Part shown: positions 35,707-44,713 of the stretch, in pieces | Numbering within the stretch: the first letter of the stretch is position 1 | Layout of the letters: every line of letters begins with the position of its first letter | Origin: JAEINY01 sp942490535 | GTDB lineage: Bacteria; Bacteroidota; Bacteroidia; Bacteroidales; Marinilabiliaceae | DNA length: 64,000 nucleotides | Direction of reading: 5' to 3' | NCBI GenBank assembly: GCA_942490535.1 | Contig: CALNXQ010000008.1 | Span: 310,001-374,000, forward strand | Notes under the pieces: model-generated | What the model saw: the letters and a program-made list of their open reading frames with translations, nothing else | Told to the model about the DNA's origin: nothing | The model's database searches: none | Translations under genes and position numbers: made by a program

Positions 35707-35915
35707 AGTGCATCCTTTTTATAGAAAATATGGATACAAAACTTCAAAGATTCATCATAAAAAACTATGCGTCATTGTGGAGACGGTTACTTTGCATACT
35801 TTTACCGCCTACAAATCAAAACGGGCAATAAAATATTGCTCTTTAATTGTATAACGTCATTACCCATTTGCAACATGCAAACTACGGTATCAATCAATTT
35901 ATGATTCATTTGATA

Positions 35916-38123
35916 TTATTTCCCAATCTGCTTTAAAAACTTACGAACAGCATCAACCGATTCCAGCTTATAGGCAGCGCCGGTGCGTTGAATACCCACC
36001 TTAATGGTCACCGCCTCTTTAGGTAATTCTTTAAACATGTATTCATCGGTCCAGTCATCACCTATGGCCATTAAAAAGTCAAATCCATTATTCTTTATAA
36101 ATTGAAGCGCGGCAATCCCTTTATTAATTCCGCCGTTTTTGACTTCAATTACTTTGTTGCCTTCCATGATTTCGAGATTCAGATTACCCAGCAAACCGCG
36201 TAATTCATCTTTCAGCTCATTGGCTCTGATCTCACTTTGTTCCGGCTCAGCCTTGCGGTAGTGCCAAACCAGGGAGTAGTTTTTTTCCTCGATAAAAGAA
36301 CCTGGTGTGCGATCTACAAAACGTTCCATAACAGGCCTTACCATTGGCATCCAGTCATTATTCACCACCGTGAGCATGTCCCATTCGCCCCCATGGTTTT
36401 TTAACCACACGCCATGTTCACAGATCAGGTTAACAGGTACATCCACAAACCACCTTTCCAGAGTGTCCCGATCACGACCACTAATGAGCGTCACTTGATT
36501 ATGGGGATCTGAAATCAAATCATTTAAAATGTCAAATAAGGCCTGATTTGGCTTGGCATCTTGCGGATTCTTGTGAAAGGAGGTTAAAGTTCCATCGTAA
36601 TCCAGAAAAATAGCTCTTTTCCTTGCCTTCTTATACCGGTCATTGATCTCCCCAAAAATCTCTGTGGATATTTTCTTAGCCATAAAATCACCTTGAACTT
36701 TTTTCACCTTGTCGATCCCTTCTACAAACTCGCCGGCCCATTTAAAAACAGTGTATCGCTTAATCCGATCCTGCATGTGAATCATGCGTTCCTTCTGCTC
36801 AGTCAAAGGCATGGTAAGGGCCATCTTCAGGCTTTCAGCAATTTCCTCTTCATTATTCGGGTTGATGATCAGGGCTTCCCCCATTTCCTGAGCTACACCA
36901 GCCATCTCACTCAAAATCAATACACCAGTATGAGTGATGCGCGAAGCTACATATTCCTTGGCCACCAGGTTCATACCATCACGTACGGGTGTAATCAAAG
37001 CAACATCACACGAATTGTAAAGCTCCACCAGATTTTCGAAGGGCAAGGAGCGGTAGAAGTACCAAATCGGCGTATAATTAATACTACCATATTTTCCATT
37101 GATACTGCCCACCAATTCATCCACCTCTTTTTTCAATAACTGATATTGCTCCACTTGCCCTCTGCTGGGAACGGCCAGCATAATTAACGTGACTTTATTG
37201 CGAAACTCAGGATACTTTTCAAGAAATTTACCAAATGCTTTCAACCGTTGCGGAATGCCTTTGGTATAATCCAGTCGATCGATGGAAAGCACCAATTGCC
37301 GATCAGGCGACATCATGAAATATTTTTCCAGCTCCATGTGTAACTCAGACCGTTCCTGAATGGTTTTGTGCATGATGGCTGTCGACGCATGGTGAAACTT
37401 GTCGTAGTCAATCCCCATGGGAAAGGCATCAGCAATAACAATACGATCATCGGCATGTATTTGGTTAAATGCAATTTCATAACCATACAAGCGTCTGACA
37501 CAGCTCATAAAGTGTCGTTCATAACCATAGATATGAAATCCGATTAAATCAGCCCCCAACATGCCTTTTAGTAGCTCCATTCGCCAGGGCAAAATGCGAA
37601 AGATTTCATAGGATGGAAAAGGAATGTGCAGGAAAAAACCAACCGTCACCTCCGGCTTTTGTGATTTTATCATCTCCGGCACCAACAACAACTGATAATC
37701 ATGTACCCAAACGGTATCTCCATCTTCACAAACCTCCAGCACTCTATCAGCAAACCGTTGATTAACCACTTTATAAGCTTCCCAATGTTCCGGGCTGTAA
37801 TCAACGTATTGGGCAAAATAATGAAACAGCGGCCAAATGGTTTTATTACTAAAGCCCTCATAATACTCCTCAATTTCCTGATCACTGAGGTGAACGTTGG
37901 CGCATCCCTTTGTCAGAAGTAACTGATCAATCTCCTCGGTTTCGGCATTGGTCAGATGATCCGAAGACACCCCAGGCCAACCAATCCATTTGCCGCCATA
38001 TTCAGTATACACCGATTTCATGCCGGTTGCTAATCCACCAACACTTTCCGTTAAACTAAAGCCTTTTTCATCCCTGGACAAACTGAAGGGTAATCGATTA
38101 GATACAATGTGAAGTTTTGACAT
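35916..38123 (-). CDS. Bifunctional trehalose-6-phosphate synthase/phosphatase (OtsA-OtsB fusion)
   Basis: 735 residues. Residues 1-470 form a GT20 trehalose-6-phosphate synthase: WIGWPGV, VWVHDYQLLLVPEMI, FLHIPFPSYEIFRILPWR, SIDRLDYTKGIPQRL and PVRDGMNLVAKEYVA. Residues 490-735 form a HAD phosphatase (FLDYDGTLTSF, LISGRDRDTLERWF, IGDDWTDEYMF), the OtsB/TPP part. One polypeptide can therefore make trehalose from UDP-glucose and glucose-6-phosphate. It is transcribed divergently from a GH15 gene, an arrangement suggesting linked trehalose or storage-glucan handling and stress response. Confidence 0.95.
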   Translation of the reverse strand: MSKLHIVSNRLPFSLSRDEKGFSLTESVGGLATGMKSVYTEYGGKWIGWPGVSSDHLTNAETEEIDQLLLTKGCANVHLSDQEIEEYYEGFSNKTIWPLFHYFAQYVDYSPEHWEAYKVVNQRFADRVLEVCEDGDTVWVHDYQLLLVPEMIKSQKPEVTVGFFLHIPFPSYEIFRILPWRMELLKGMLGADLIGFHIYGYERHFMSCVRRLYGYEIAFNQIHADDRIVIADAFPMGIDYDKFHHASTAIMHKTIQERSELHMELEKYFMMSPDRQLVLSIDRLDYTKGIPQRLKAFGKFLEKYPEFRNKVTLIMLAVPSRGQVEQYQLLKKEVDELVGSINGKYGSINYTPIWYFYRSLPFENLVELYNSCDVALITPVRDGMNLVAKEYVASRITHTGVLILSEMAGVAQEMGEALIINPNNEEEIAESLKMALTMPLTEQKERMIHMQDRIKRYTVFKWAGEFVEGIDKVKKVQGDFMAKKISTEIFGEINDRYKKARKRAIFLDYDGTLTSFHKNPQDAKPNQALFDILNDLISDPHNQVTLISGRDRDTLERWFVDVPVNLICEHGVWLKNHGGEWDMLTVVNNDWMPMVRPVMERFVDRTPGSFIEEKNYSLVWHYRKAEPEQSEIRANELKDELRGLLGNLNLEIMEGNKVIEVKNGGINKGIAALQFIKNNGFDFLMAIGDDWTDEYMFKELPKEAVTIKVGIQRTGAAYKLESVDAVRKFLKQIGK

Positions 38124-38294
38124 ATGATGCTATTTATAAGTGCTATTTGTTTCAAGTCATTATTTTACAAAAAATTATCGAGAATCTTAGTTTTTTTCAG
38201 TAAAAATCACGTTTTTTCGGTTGTTCAATCATTTGAAAAGGTGCGATAGGATCAGATTCCTATTGCTATTTTCAATTTCAATGTGGTCATTTGT

Positions 38295-40100
38295 ATGGAA
38301 AATTTAAATTACGGAATTGTTGGTAATTGTAGAAGTGCGGCTCTGGTTTCGAAAGATGGAGCCGTGGATTGGTTTTGTCTCCCCAATTTTAATTCACCCT
38401 CGGCCTTTGCCCGCTTATTAGATGAAAATAAAGGAGGATTCTTTAGCATCATCCCCACTGAAAAATATACTACTGAACAGTTTTATTTACCCCGCACCAA
38501 TATTCTGGTTACCCGATTCAATTGTGAATCAGGTGTTTTTGAACTGCACGATTTCATGCCGCGTTATCACAACAACGGAGGCACTTACTATGCCCCACCG
38601 GATCTGGTTCGTTACATCAAACACATCTCTGGATGCGTAACGGTTTCCATTGAGTTTTATCCAAAACTGGAGTATGCGCTTCATCACACCGAAGTTATTC
38701 TTGAAGACGACTACATCAAAGCTTATACCTCTGAAGGGGAGTATGATTCACTTTACCTGTATACCGATTTTGATAAAAAAGCCATCATCGAGAAAACGCC
38801 GGTTACCATTTCACAAAATGAGTTTTTACTGCTGAGTTACAATCAGAAACTTTTAAAACAGGATACACAAAGGGCCTATCTAAAGCATCAGCGGACGAAA
38901 GTATATTGGCTAAATTGGTCAGAACGTACCACTTCCTTTAAAGAATACAATGATCAAATCATTCGAAGTGCCCTCGTTCTGAAATTACTCAGTTATCAAA
39001 AGTCAGGCGCTATTTTGGCGGCTCTAACCACTTCGCTGCCGGAAACCATTGGTGAAGTACGCAACTGGGATTACCGGTTTTGTTGGATCCGCGATGCCTC
39101 CATGACGGTAAAAATACTAACCGAATTGGGGCATTCGAAAGTGGCCCAGCGCTATTTAAATTTCATCATTGATTTGCTTCCGGATAAAGGTGAAAAGATG
39201 CAAATCATGTATGGCATCAATGGTGAAAAGAACCTGACTGAGATTGAACTGGATCACCTGGATGGCTATAAGGGCAGTAAGCCTGTGCGCATTGGCAACG
39301 CCGCCTATTTGCAAAAACAAAACGACATCTATGGCATCTTAATGGATGTGATTTACCAACATTTCAATCTGTTTAGCGATTCTCTGGAACACAGTGAAGA
39401 CCTCTGGACCATTGTGCGAAACGTGGTCAAAGTGGTTGAAGAAAACTGGCAGCTACCGGATAAAGGCATCTGGGAAATCAGAAATGAAAGCAAACATTTT
39501 ACTTTTAGTAAAGTATTATGCTGGGTGGCCATGGATCGGGCTGAGAAAATTGCCAAATTACTGCAGCAAGACGCCTATGTAAGACCCTGGCGGGCCATTA
39601 AGGATCTCATCAAAGATGATATCCATAACCAGGCTTGGTCTGACAAACGACATGCCTTTACACAAGCCTATGGCTCTGAGGATTTGGATGCATCGGTATT
39701 ACTCATGGAATCCTATGATTTTATTGATGCGGGTGATCCTAGATATAAGAAAACGGTTTTGGCCATTCAAAAAGAACTGGAATACAAAGATCTGATGTTC
39801 CGCTACAAGAATAAAGATGATTTTGGAGAACCACAATCCGCGTTTACCATCTGCTCCTTTTGGCTCATCAACAGCCTCTATAAAATTGGTTTAAAAGATG
39901 AGGCAACCCGGAAATTCAACAAGCTCTTATCCTGTGGCAATCACTTAGGGCTATTTAGCGAAGACCTGGATTTTAATACCCGCCGCATGCTGGGTAACTT
40001 CCCTCAAGCTTACTCACATCTGGCCATTATCGAAACAGCTATCACCCTTTCCGGCGATGAACTCACCGATGAAGAAATCATGTTAAAAACAATCGGATAA
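38295..40100 (+). CDS. Glycoside hydrolase family 15 protein (glucoamylase/trehalase-like)
   Basis: ATG at 38295 (MENLNYG) is preferred to the GTG four codons upstream. 601 residues: an N-terminal beta-sandwich (about 1-215, starting YGIVGNCRSAALVSKDGAVDWFCLP), then an (alpha/alpha)6 barrel. The barrel has LPETIGEVRNWDYRFCWIRDASMTV (about 250-270), KGIWEIRNESKHFTFSKVLCWVAMDRA (acid Glu region, about 385-410) and a C-terminal DLDASVLLM. This is the cytoplasmic bacterial GH15 type, which includes alpha,alpha-trehalases and dextran- or maltodextrin-acting enzymes. Its divergent partner makes trehalose, so trehalase activity is an attractive but unproven guess. Confidence 0.9.
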   Translation: MENLNYGIVGNCRSAALVSKDGAVDWFCLPNFNSPSAFARLLDENKGGFFSIIPTEKYTTEQFYLPRTNILVTRFNCESGVFELHDFMPRYHNNGGTYYAPPDLVRYIKHISGCVTVSIEFYPKLEYALHHTEVILEDDYIKAYTSEGEYDSLYLYTDFDKKAIIEKTPVTISQNEFLLLSYNQKLLKQDTQRAYLKHQRTKVYWLNWSERTTSFKEYNDQIIRSALVLKLLSYQKSGAILAALTTSLPETIGEVRNWDYRFCWIRDASMTVKILTELGHSKVAQRYLNFIIDLLPDKGEKMQIMYGINGEKNLTEIELDHLDGYKGSKPVRIGNAAYLQKQNDIYGILMDVIYQHFNLFSDSLEHSEDLWTIVRNVVKVVEENWQLPDKGIWEIRNESKHFTFSKVLCWVAMDRAEKIAKLLQQDAYVRPWRAIKDLIKDDIHNQAWSDKRHAFTQAYGSEDLDASVLLMESYDFIDAGDPRYKKTVLAIQKELEYKDLMFRYKNKDDFGEPQSAFTICSFWLINSLYKIGLKDEATRKFNKLLSCGNHLGLFSEDLDFNTRRMLGNFPQAYSHLAIIETAITLSGDELTDEEIMLKTIG

Positions 40101-40134
40101 AAAAACACCTCGGAGATTTATAACCTCCGAGGTG
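40101..40134 (-). terminator. Terminator of the ferritin gene
   Basis: On the minus strand CACCTCGGAG (40134-40125) pairs with CTCCGAGGTG (40115-40106) and is followed by seven T. It occupies the 55-bp gap between the convergent GH15 and ferritin genes. Confidence 0.85.
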
Positions 40135-40155
40135 CTCACTCAATATCTTTAGCAA

Positions 40156-40662
40156 CTACTGGGCAGTTGCAGCCGCGCTTTTGCGCATAGCCATAATATC
40201 ACGGTCAAACATGTATAAATTATGATCGCCTAACAAGCGCAATTTATCATTGATCGACTGAACCGATGCTTCTTCTTCAATTTGTTCGGTGACAAACCAT
40301 TGAATCCAGTTGTGAGTGGTAAAATCCTTTTCTTCCAAACACACGCCAACCACGTTATTAATCAATTCCGTTACATATTGCTCGTGCTTTAGCACCTCTG
40401 CAAAAACATGCTTCACGTCGGTATAACCTGCCGGGGGTTGCTCAATGGCAGAAATAACTGCTTTACCGCCACGTTCGTTCACATACTTGATAAATTTCAT
40501 CATGTGCAAACGCTCTTCTTCCGCTTGCGCATATAACCACTGTGAAATTCCATCAAAACCATTGGTATCGGCCCAAACAGCCATCGCCAAATATAAATTG
40601 GAGGAATAAGCTTCTTTTTCTATTTGGTTAACCAAAACTTCTTCAACTCTCTTGTTTAGCAT
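40156..40662 (-). CDS. ftnA: Ferritin (non-haem, FtnA-like)
   Basis: 168 residues, the normal length. The four-helix ferritin pattern is clear, with ferroxidase-centre ligands in QIEKEAYSSNLYLAMAVWAD (Glu, about 17), QAEEERLHMMKFIKYV (Glu-Glu and His, about 49-53) and the later FVTEQIEEEASVQSIND. It stores iron as a 24-mer in the cytoplasm and protects from iron-driven oxidation. Single gene with its own promoter candidate and terminator. Confidence 0.95.
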   Translation of the reverse strand: MLNKRVEEVLVNQIEKEAYSSNLYLAMAVWADTNGFDGISQWLYAQAEEERLHMMKFIKYVNERGGKAVISAIEQPPAGYTDVKHVFAEVLKHEQYVTELINNVVGVCLEEKDFTTHNWIQWFVTEQIEEEASVQSINDKLRLLGDHNLYMFDRDIMAMRKSAAATAQ

Positions 40663-40693
40663 GACATTTTATTTTTAAATCATTAGTTGTTTT

Positions 40694-40701
40694 CAAATAT
40701 A
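40694..40701 (-). promoter_or_regulatory. Candidate -7 element of the ferritin promoter
   Basis: TATATTTG on the minus strand (40701-40694) matches TAnnTTTG exactly and lies 31 bp before the ferritin start. A TTG at 40720-40718 is 16 bp further upstream, a short spacing. Confidence 0.45.
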
Positions 40702-40921
40702 CGCAATAATAACCGCTCAAGTAGGGCTGTGGTTTTGCGACTACTTCTATTTATAATCGTTCCACATAAATATCCACCAATATTTGGAAAATTGATTTTT
40801 ATCATCATTTTTGTATTTAAGATATTTTAATGCTTTTTTATTTTTTAGAACAAAACCAGTGGTTCAGTTTTTATTAATAGGATTGCAGCAACATTCATAA
40901 TAAATTAGCCTTTATACCATT

Positions 40922-42433
40922 ATGATTAGAAAAGTCCTTGTTGCCAACCGTGGAGAAATAGCCGTACGTGTGATGCGCTCCTGCCGCGAAATGGGAATCC
41001 AGTCGGTGGCTGTTTTTTCGGAGGCCGATCGCAAGTCCATGCACGTTCGCTATGCCGATGAAGCCTATTGCGTAGGCCCTGCGCCATCCGCTGAAAGTTA
41101 TCTGAACATCGATAAAATACTGGAGGTGGCTAAGCAATGCAAAGCAGATGCCATTCATCCAGGCTATGGTTTTCTATCGGAAAACGCACGGTTTGCCAGA
41201 TTAGTCACCGATGCCGGAATCAAATTCATTGGCCCTTCGGCAGAAGCCATTCACGACATGGGCGACAAATTAACCGCCCGCCAGTTAATGACCCGGGAAG
41301 GGGTGCCCGTTGTGCCCGGCACCAAAGAAAACATAAAAGACCCTAATCAACTAAAATCAAAGGCTGCTGAGATTGGGTATCCGGTGATGCTGAAGGCCAG
41401 TGCCGGTGGGGGAGGCAAAGGAATGCGACTGGTTCACGCAGAAAAAGATCTGGTCAGCTCCTACAACATGGCTCAATCGGAAGCACTGTCCGCTTTTGGA
41501 GATGATGCCGTCTACATGGAGAAATACATCACTTCTCCCCACCACATTGAATTTCAAATTTTGGGCGATGAACATGGCAATTACGTACATCTGTTCGAAC
41601 GGGAATGTTCAGTGCAACGCCGCCATCAAAAGGTAGTAGAAGAAACACCCTCTCCGTTAATGACACCGGAATTGCGAAAAAAGATGGGCGCGCAAGCCAT
41701 TGCTGCGGCCAAAACAGTCAATTACGTGGGTGCCGGTACAGTGGAGTTTTTAGTAGATGATCATTTGAATTTCTACTTTCTGGAGATGAATACGCGTCTA
41801 CAAGTGGAACACCCCATCACCGAACGCGTCACAGGTGTGGATTTAGTGAAGGCTCAAATCAACATCGCCGATGGTTTGCCTTTACCCTTCAAACAGGAAG
41901 AGCTCATCCAGAACGGCCATGCCATTGAGTGCCGCATCTATGCCGAAGATCATCAAAACAATTTCAGGCCCTGCCCCGGTAAAGTATTTAGCATTACCGA
42001 GCCGTTGGGCCTGGGCATCCGAACGGATGGCTATGTCTACGAAGGATATGAAATTCCATTCCATTACGATCCCATGATCTCCAAGCTTATTTCCTGGGCA
42101 CCGTCGCGCATCGAAGCCATCGAACGGATGAAACGGGCCTTATATGAGTACAAAATCACAGGCGTCAAGACCTCCATCCCCTTTCTTTCAAAAATCATGC
42201 AAGCCGACGATTTCGTAAAAGGCCAATACACCACCCATTTCATTGAAAAAAACATGGATTTCCTCTTGTCGGAAGACGACTGCTCGGATTATTGCGAAGA
42301 CATCGCCTTACTGGTCGCCTATTTGGATTACACCGCAAAGATGTCCCACCAGGCTGCCATTTCCACTCAAAAAACACCGGACCAATCAGCCTGGAAAGAA
42401 TTTGCCCGGCGCCGAAATATTATCCGACTCTAA
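40922..42433 (+). CDS. Acyl-CoA carboxylase, biotin carboxylase subunit
   Basis: 503 residues, the usual biotin carboxylase size. It starts with MIRKVLVANRGEIAVRVMRS. The ATP-grasp glycine loop KASAGGGGKGMRLV (about 160-173), the catalytic ERECSVQRRHQKVVEETPSP region and EMNTRLQVEHPITERVTGVDLV are all present. It carboxylates the biotin of the partner BCCP using ATP and bicarbonate. First gene of a three-gene operon: 10 bp to BCCP and 18 bp more to the carboxyltransferase gene. Together these make a propionyl-CoA/acetyl-CoA-type carboxylase. Confidence 0.95.
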   Translation: MIRKVLVANRGEIAVRVMRSCREMGIQSVAVFSEADRKSMHVRYADEAYCVGPAPSAESYLNIDKILEVAKQCKADAIHPGYGFLSENARFARLVTDAGIKFIGPSAEAIHDMGDKLTARQLMTREGVPVVPGTKENIKDPNQLKSKAAEIGYPVMLKASAGGGGKGMRLVHAEKDLVSSYNMAQSEALSAFGDDAVYMEKYITSPHHIEFQILGDEHGNYVHLFERECSVQRRHQKVVEETPSPLMTPELRKKMGAQAIAAAKTVNYVGAGTVEFLVDDHLNFYFLEMNTRLQVEHPITERVTGVDLVKAQINIADGLPLPFKQEELIQNGHAIECRIYAEDHQNNFRPCPGKVFSITEPLGLGIRTDGYVYEGYEIPFHYDPMISKLISWAPSRIEAIERMKRALYEYKITGVKTSIPFLSKIMQADDFVKGQYTTHFIEKNMDFLLSEDDCSDYCEDIALLVAYLDYTAKMSHQAAISTQKTPDQSAWKEFARRRNIIRL

Positions 42434-42443
42434 ATCAAACCAT

Positions 42444-42956
42444 ATGTCAATAGAACTAAAAATAGATACCCGGCTTGCAAAAATTGAAATTCTCGAAAAA
42501 GTAGGATCCAACTATAAAGTTTTGATCGACAAGCGGGAATACCATTTAGACATTGAAAAAGTAGAAGCCGGCGCTTACTCCATTTTATACAACGGTAAGT
42601 CCATCAACATGGAGATGATTGAAGGCCATACCCCCAATCATTACAAAGTAAATACCATCGAAAACTATTATGAAATCGATGTGATTGATGCCGCCACTCG
42701 CTATCGATCGGCCTCCAAAAGCCATCTGGATGCCGGGGACAACATTATTTCAACCCCCATGCCCGGCAAGATCGTGAAAATACCCGTTGCTGTAGGCGAT
42801 GAAGTAGAATTGGGCCAAACCCTGATTGTCGTGTCCGCCATGAAAATGGAGAGTGAATACAAAAGTCCGGGAGCAGGAACCGTGAAAAAGATATTTGTCC
42901 ACGAAGGTGATGCCGTAGAGGGTCACCAGCCATTAGTGGAAATTGAAACCGTTTAA
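42444..42956 (+). CDS. Biotin carboxyl carrier protein of the acyl-CoA carboxylase
   Basis: The start at 42444 (MSIELKIDTRLAKIE) is chosen because the longer frame beginning at 42243 overlaps the previous gene in another frame. 170 residues: an N-terminal beta-rich region of unknown role (about 1-90), then a biotinyl/lipoyl domain (about 95-170) containing STPMPGKIVKIPV and the biotinylation motif VSAMKMESEY (Lys at about 137). The standalone carrier between separate BC and CT genes is the usual Bacteroidota arrangement for propionyl-CoA or methylmalonyl-CoA enzymes. Confidence 0.92.
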   Translation: MSIELKIDTRLAKIEILEKVGSNYKVLIDKREYHLDIEKVEAGAYSILYNGKSINMEMIEGHTPNHYKVNTIENYYEIDVIDAATRYRSASKSHLDAGDNIISTPMPGKIVKIPVAVGDEVELGQTLIVVSAMKMESEYKSPGAGTVKKIFVHEGDAVEGHQPLVEIETV

Positions 42957-42974
42957 TCCTTACATCCAAGAAAA

Positions 42975-44513
42975 ATGCAAAATCTACAAGATAAATTTAA
43001 AATATTTGAAGCGCGTAACCGGGAAGCTGAAGTTGGCGGCGGTGAAAAACGCATTGAAAAACAACACCAGGCCGGAAAGCTTACCGCCCGCGAACGCATC
43101 GACCGCTTTTTGGACCACGGCACCTTTGTGGAATTAGATAAACTGGTGAAGCATAGCTGTACCAACTTCGATATGGACAAAAACCGCATCCCCGGGGATG
43201 GGGTGATTACTGGTCATGGTAAAGTGGATGGACGCCTGGTCTATGTCTTTGCTCAGGATTTCACAGTTTTCGGCGGCTCCTTAAGTTTATCCAATGCGCA
43301 AAAGATTGTCAAGATTTCAAAACTGGCCATGAAGATGGGGGCGCCCATCATTGGTCTGAATGATTCCGGCGGCGCCCGCATTCAGGAAGGGGTGCAAAGT
43401 TTGGCCGGTTATGCCGATATCTTTTTTCTCAATGTCAAAGCATCGGGTGTCATTCCACAAATTTCAGCTATCATGGGCCCTTGCGCCGGTGGCGCCGTGT
43501 ATTCGCCAGCCCTAACCGATTTCACCTTCATGGTCAAAGATACCAGTTACATGTTTGTAACCGGTCCCGATGTGATCAAGACCGTGACCCATGAAGAAGT
43601 AACCAAAGAAGAATTGGGTGGCGCCATGACACACAATGCCAAGAGTGGTGTGGCCCATTTTATGGGTGATAACGATGAGCACATGCTTATGATGATCCGC
43701 GAGCTTTTAAGCTTTCTTCCCTCCAACAACCTGGAAGATGCCCCTATAATACCCACAACCGATGATGTGCAGCGTGCTGAAGAATCGCTGCAGGAACTCA
43801 TCCCCGCTGATCCTAACAAACCCTATGACATGCATGAACTCATTGCCAAAGTAGTGGACAATCAGCACTTCCTGGAAGTTCAACCCCATTATGCCCAGAA
43901 CATGATTGTGGGTTTTGCGCGTTTGGGAGGCCGTTCCGTGGGCATTGTGGCCAATCAACCCAATTACCTGGCCGGTGTATTGGACATTAATTCATCGCTT
44001 AAAGGAGCCCGGTTTGTCCGTTTCTGCGATGCCTTTAACATCCCCATTGTGACCTTTGTTGATGTGCCGGGCTTTTTGCCGGGTACGGTGCAGGAATTTG
44101 GCGGCATCATCAAACACGGGGCAAAATTGCTATATGCCTTTTCGGAAGCAACGGTACCCAAAATCACCGTCATCACCCGTAAAGCTTATGGAGGAGCCTA
44201 TGATGTAATGTCATCCAAACACATTGGAGCCGACATTAATTTTGCCTACCCCACTGCCGAAATCGCCGTGATGGGACCGGAAGGTGCGGTTAGCATCATT
44301 TTCAGAGGGGATACCGATGATGTGGCCAAAGCTGACCGCGTGGACGATTATCGTGAGAATTTTGCCAATCCTTATCGTGCAGCTGAATTGGGGTACATTG
44401 ATGAAATTATCTATCCCAAAGACACCCGCTTTAAACTGATTCAGGCTTTGGAAATGACCCAAAACAAGAGTGAATGTAATCCGCCTAAAAAACATGGCAA
44501 CATCCCCTTATAG
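42975..44513 (+). CDS. pccB: Acyl-CoA carboxylase carboxyltransferase subunit, probably propionyl-CoA carboxylase beta
   Basis: 512 residues, typical of PccB/MmdA-type carboxyltransferases, which carry both crotonase-like halves. Motifs include LNDSGGARIQEGVQSLAGYADIF and MGPCAGGAVYSPALTDF (N-half oxyanion region). PGFLPGTVQEFGGIIKHGAKLLYAFSEA and RKAYGGAYDVMSSKHIGAD form the C-half. The Asp in GGAYDVM is the residue I recall as favouring propionyl-CoA in characterised PccB enzymes, hence the call. Decarboxylase activity (MmdA) is unlikely, since a biotin carboxylase is encoded alongside. Last gene of the operon, followed by a hairpin at 44537-44573. Confidence 0.9.
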   Translation: MQNLQDKFKIFEARNREAEVGGGEKRIEKQHQAGKLTARERIDRFLDHGTFVELDKLVKHSCTNFDMDKNRIPGDGVITGHGKVDGRLVYVFAQDFTVFGGSLSLSNAQKIVKISKLAMKMGAPIIGLNDSGGARIQEGVQSLAGYADIFFLNVKASGVIPQISAIMGPCAGGAVYSPALTDFTFMVKDTSYMFVTGPDVIKTVTHEEVTKEELGGAMTHNAKSGVAHFMGDNDEHMLMMIRELLSFLPSNNLEDAPIIPTTDDVQRAEESLQELIPADPNKPYDMHELIAKVVDNQHFLEVQPHYAQNMIVGFARLGGRSVGIVANQPNYLAGVLDINSSLKGARFVRFCDAFNIPIVTFVDVPGFLPGTVQEFGGIIKHGAKLLYAFSEATVPKITVITRKAYGGAYDVMSSKHIGADINFAYPTAEIAVMGPEGAVSIIFRGDTDDVAKADRVDDYRENFANPYRAAELGYIDEIIYPKDTRFKLIQALEMTQNKSECNPPKKHGNIPL

Positions 44514-44536
44514 AGTCGATATTCAAACAAGTCATA

Positions 44537-44573
44537 AAAGGCCTGCAGCATTCAATGTGTTTCAGGCTTTTTT
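44537..44573 (+). terminator. Candidate terminator of the carboxylase operon
   Basis: GCCTG (44541-44545) pairs with CAGGC (44563-44567), extended by A-T pairs with one bulged G (AAAAG...TTTTTT), and is followed by a T-run. Moderate strength; it starts 24 bp after the stop codon. Confidence 0.55.
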
Positions 44574-44713
44574 AATGCACTTATTGAATCATAAGACAAA
44601 ATGAAAATCCATTTTGTTAACTAAATATTTTTATACAATTTAGCCTTCGCTCTTTAATTAGGGCTCAGATACCAATTTATTCAGAAAGACAAAACATTAA
44701 CAATTGATCCACC

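Larger units (their letters stand above)
33720..35790 (-). mobile_element. IS66-family insertion sequence, two-gene form (tnpB-tnpC)
   Basis: The ends are imperfect inverted repeats. The left end at 33720 begins GTAAAGGTCTCC; the right end, read inward on the minus strand from 35790, begins GTAACCGTCTCC, with about 14 of the first 21 positions shared. The flanks are TTTGCAAA (33712-33719) and TTTGCATA (35791-35798), a 7/8 match and so a slightly decayed 8-bp target duplication of the IS66 size. Length is 2071 bp. It carries tnpB and tnpC; no tnpA is found in the roughly 85 bp between tnpB and the right end. It lies just behind the efflux-operon terminator and disrupts no gene. Confidence 0.85.

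Noticed and set aside
42243..42443. Long N-terminal extension of the biotin carrier protein
   Set aside because: It overlaps the 3' end of the biotin carboxylase gene in another frame and has no protein-like composition; the ATG at 42444 fits the family.
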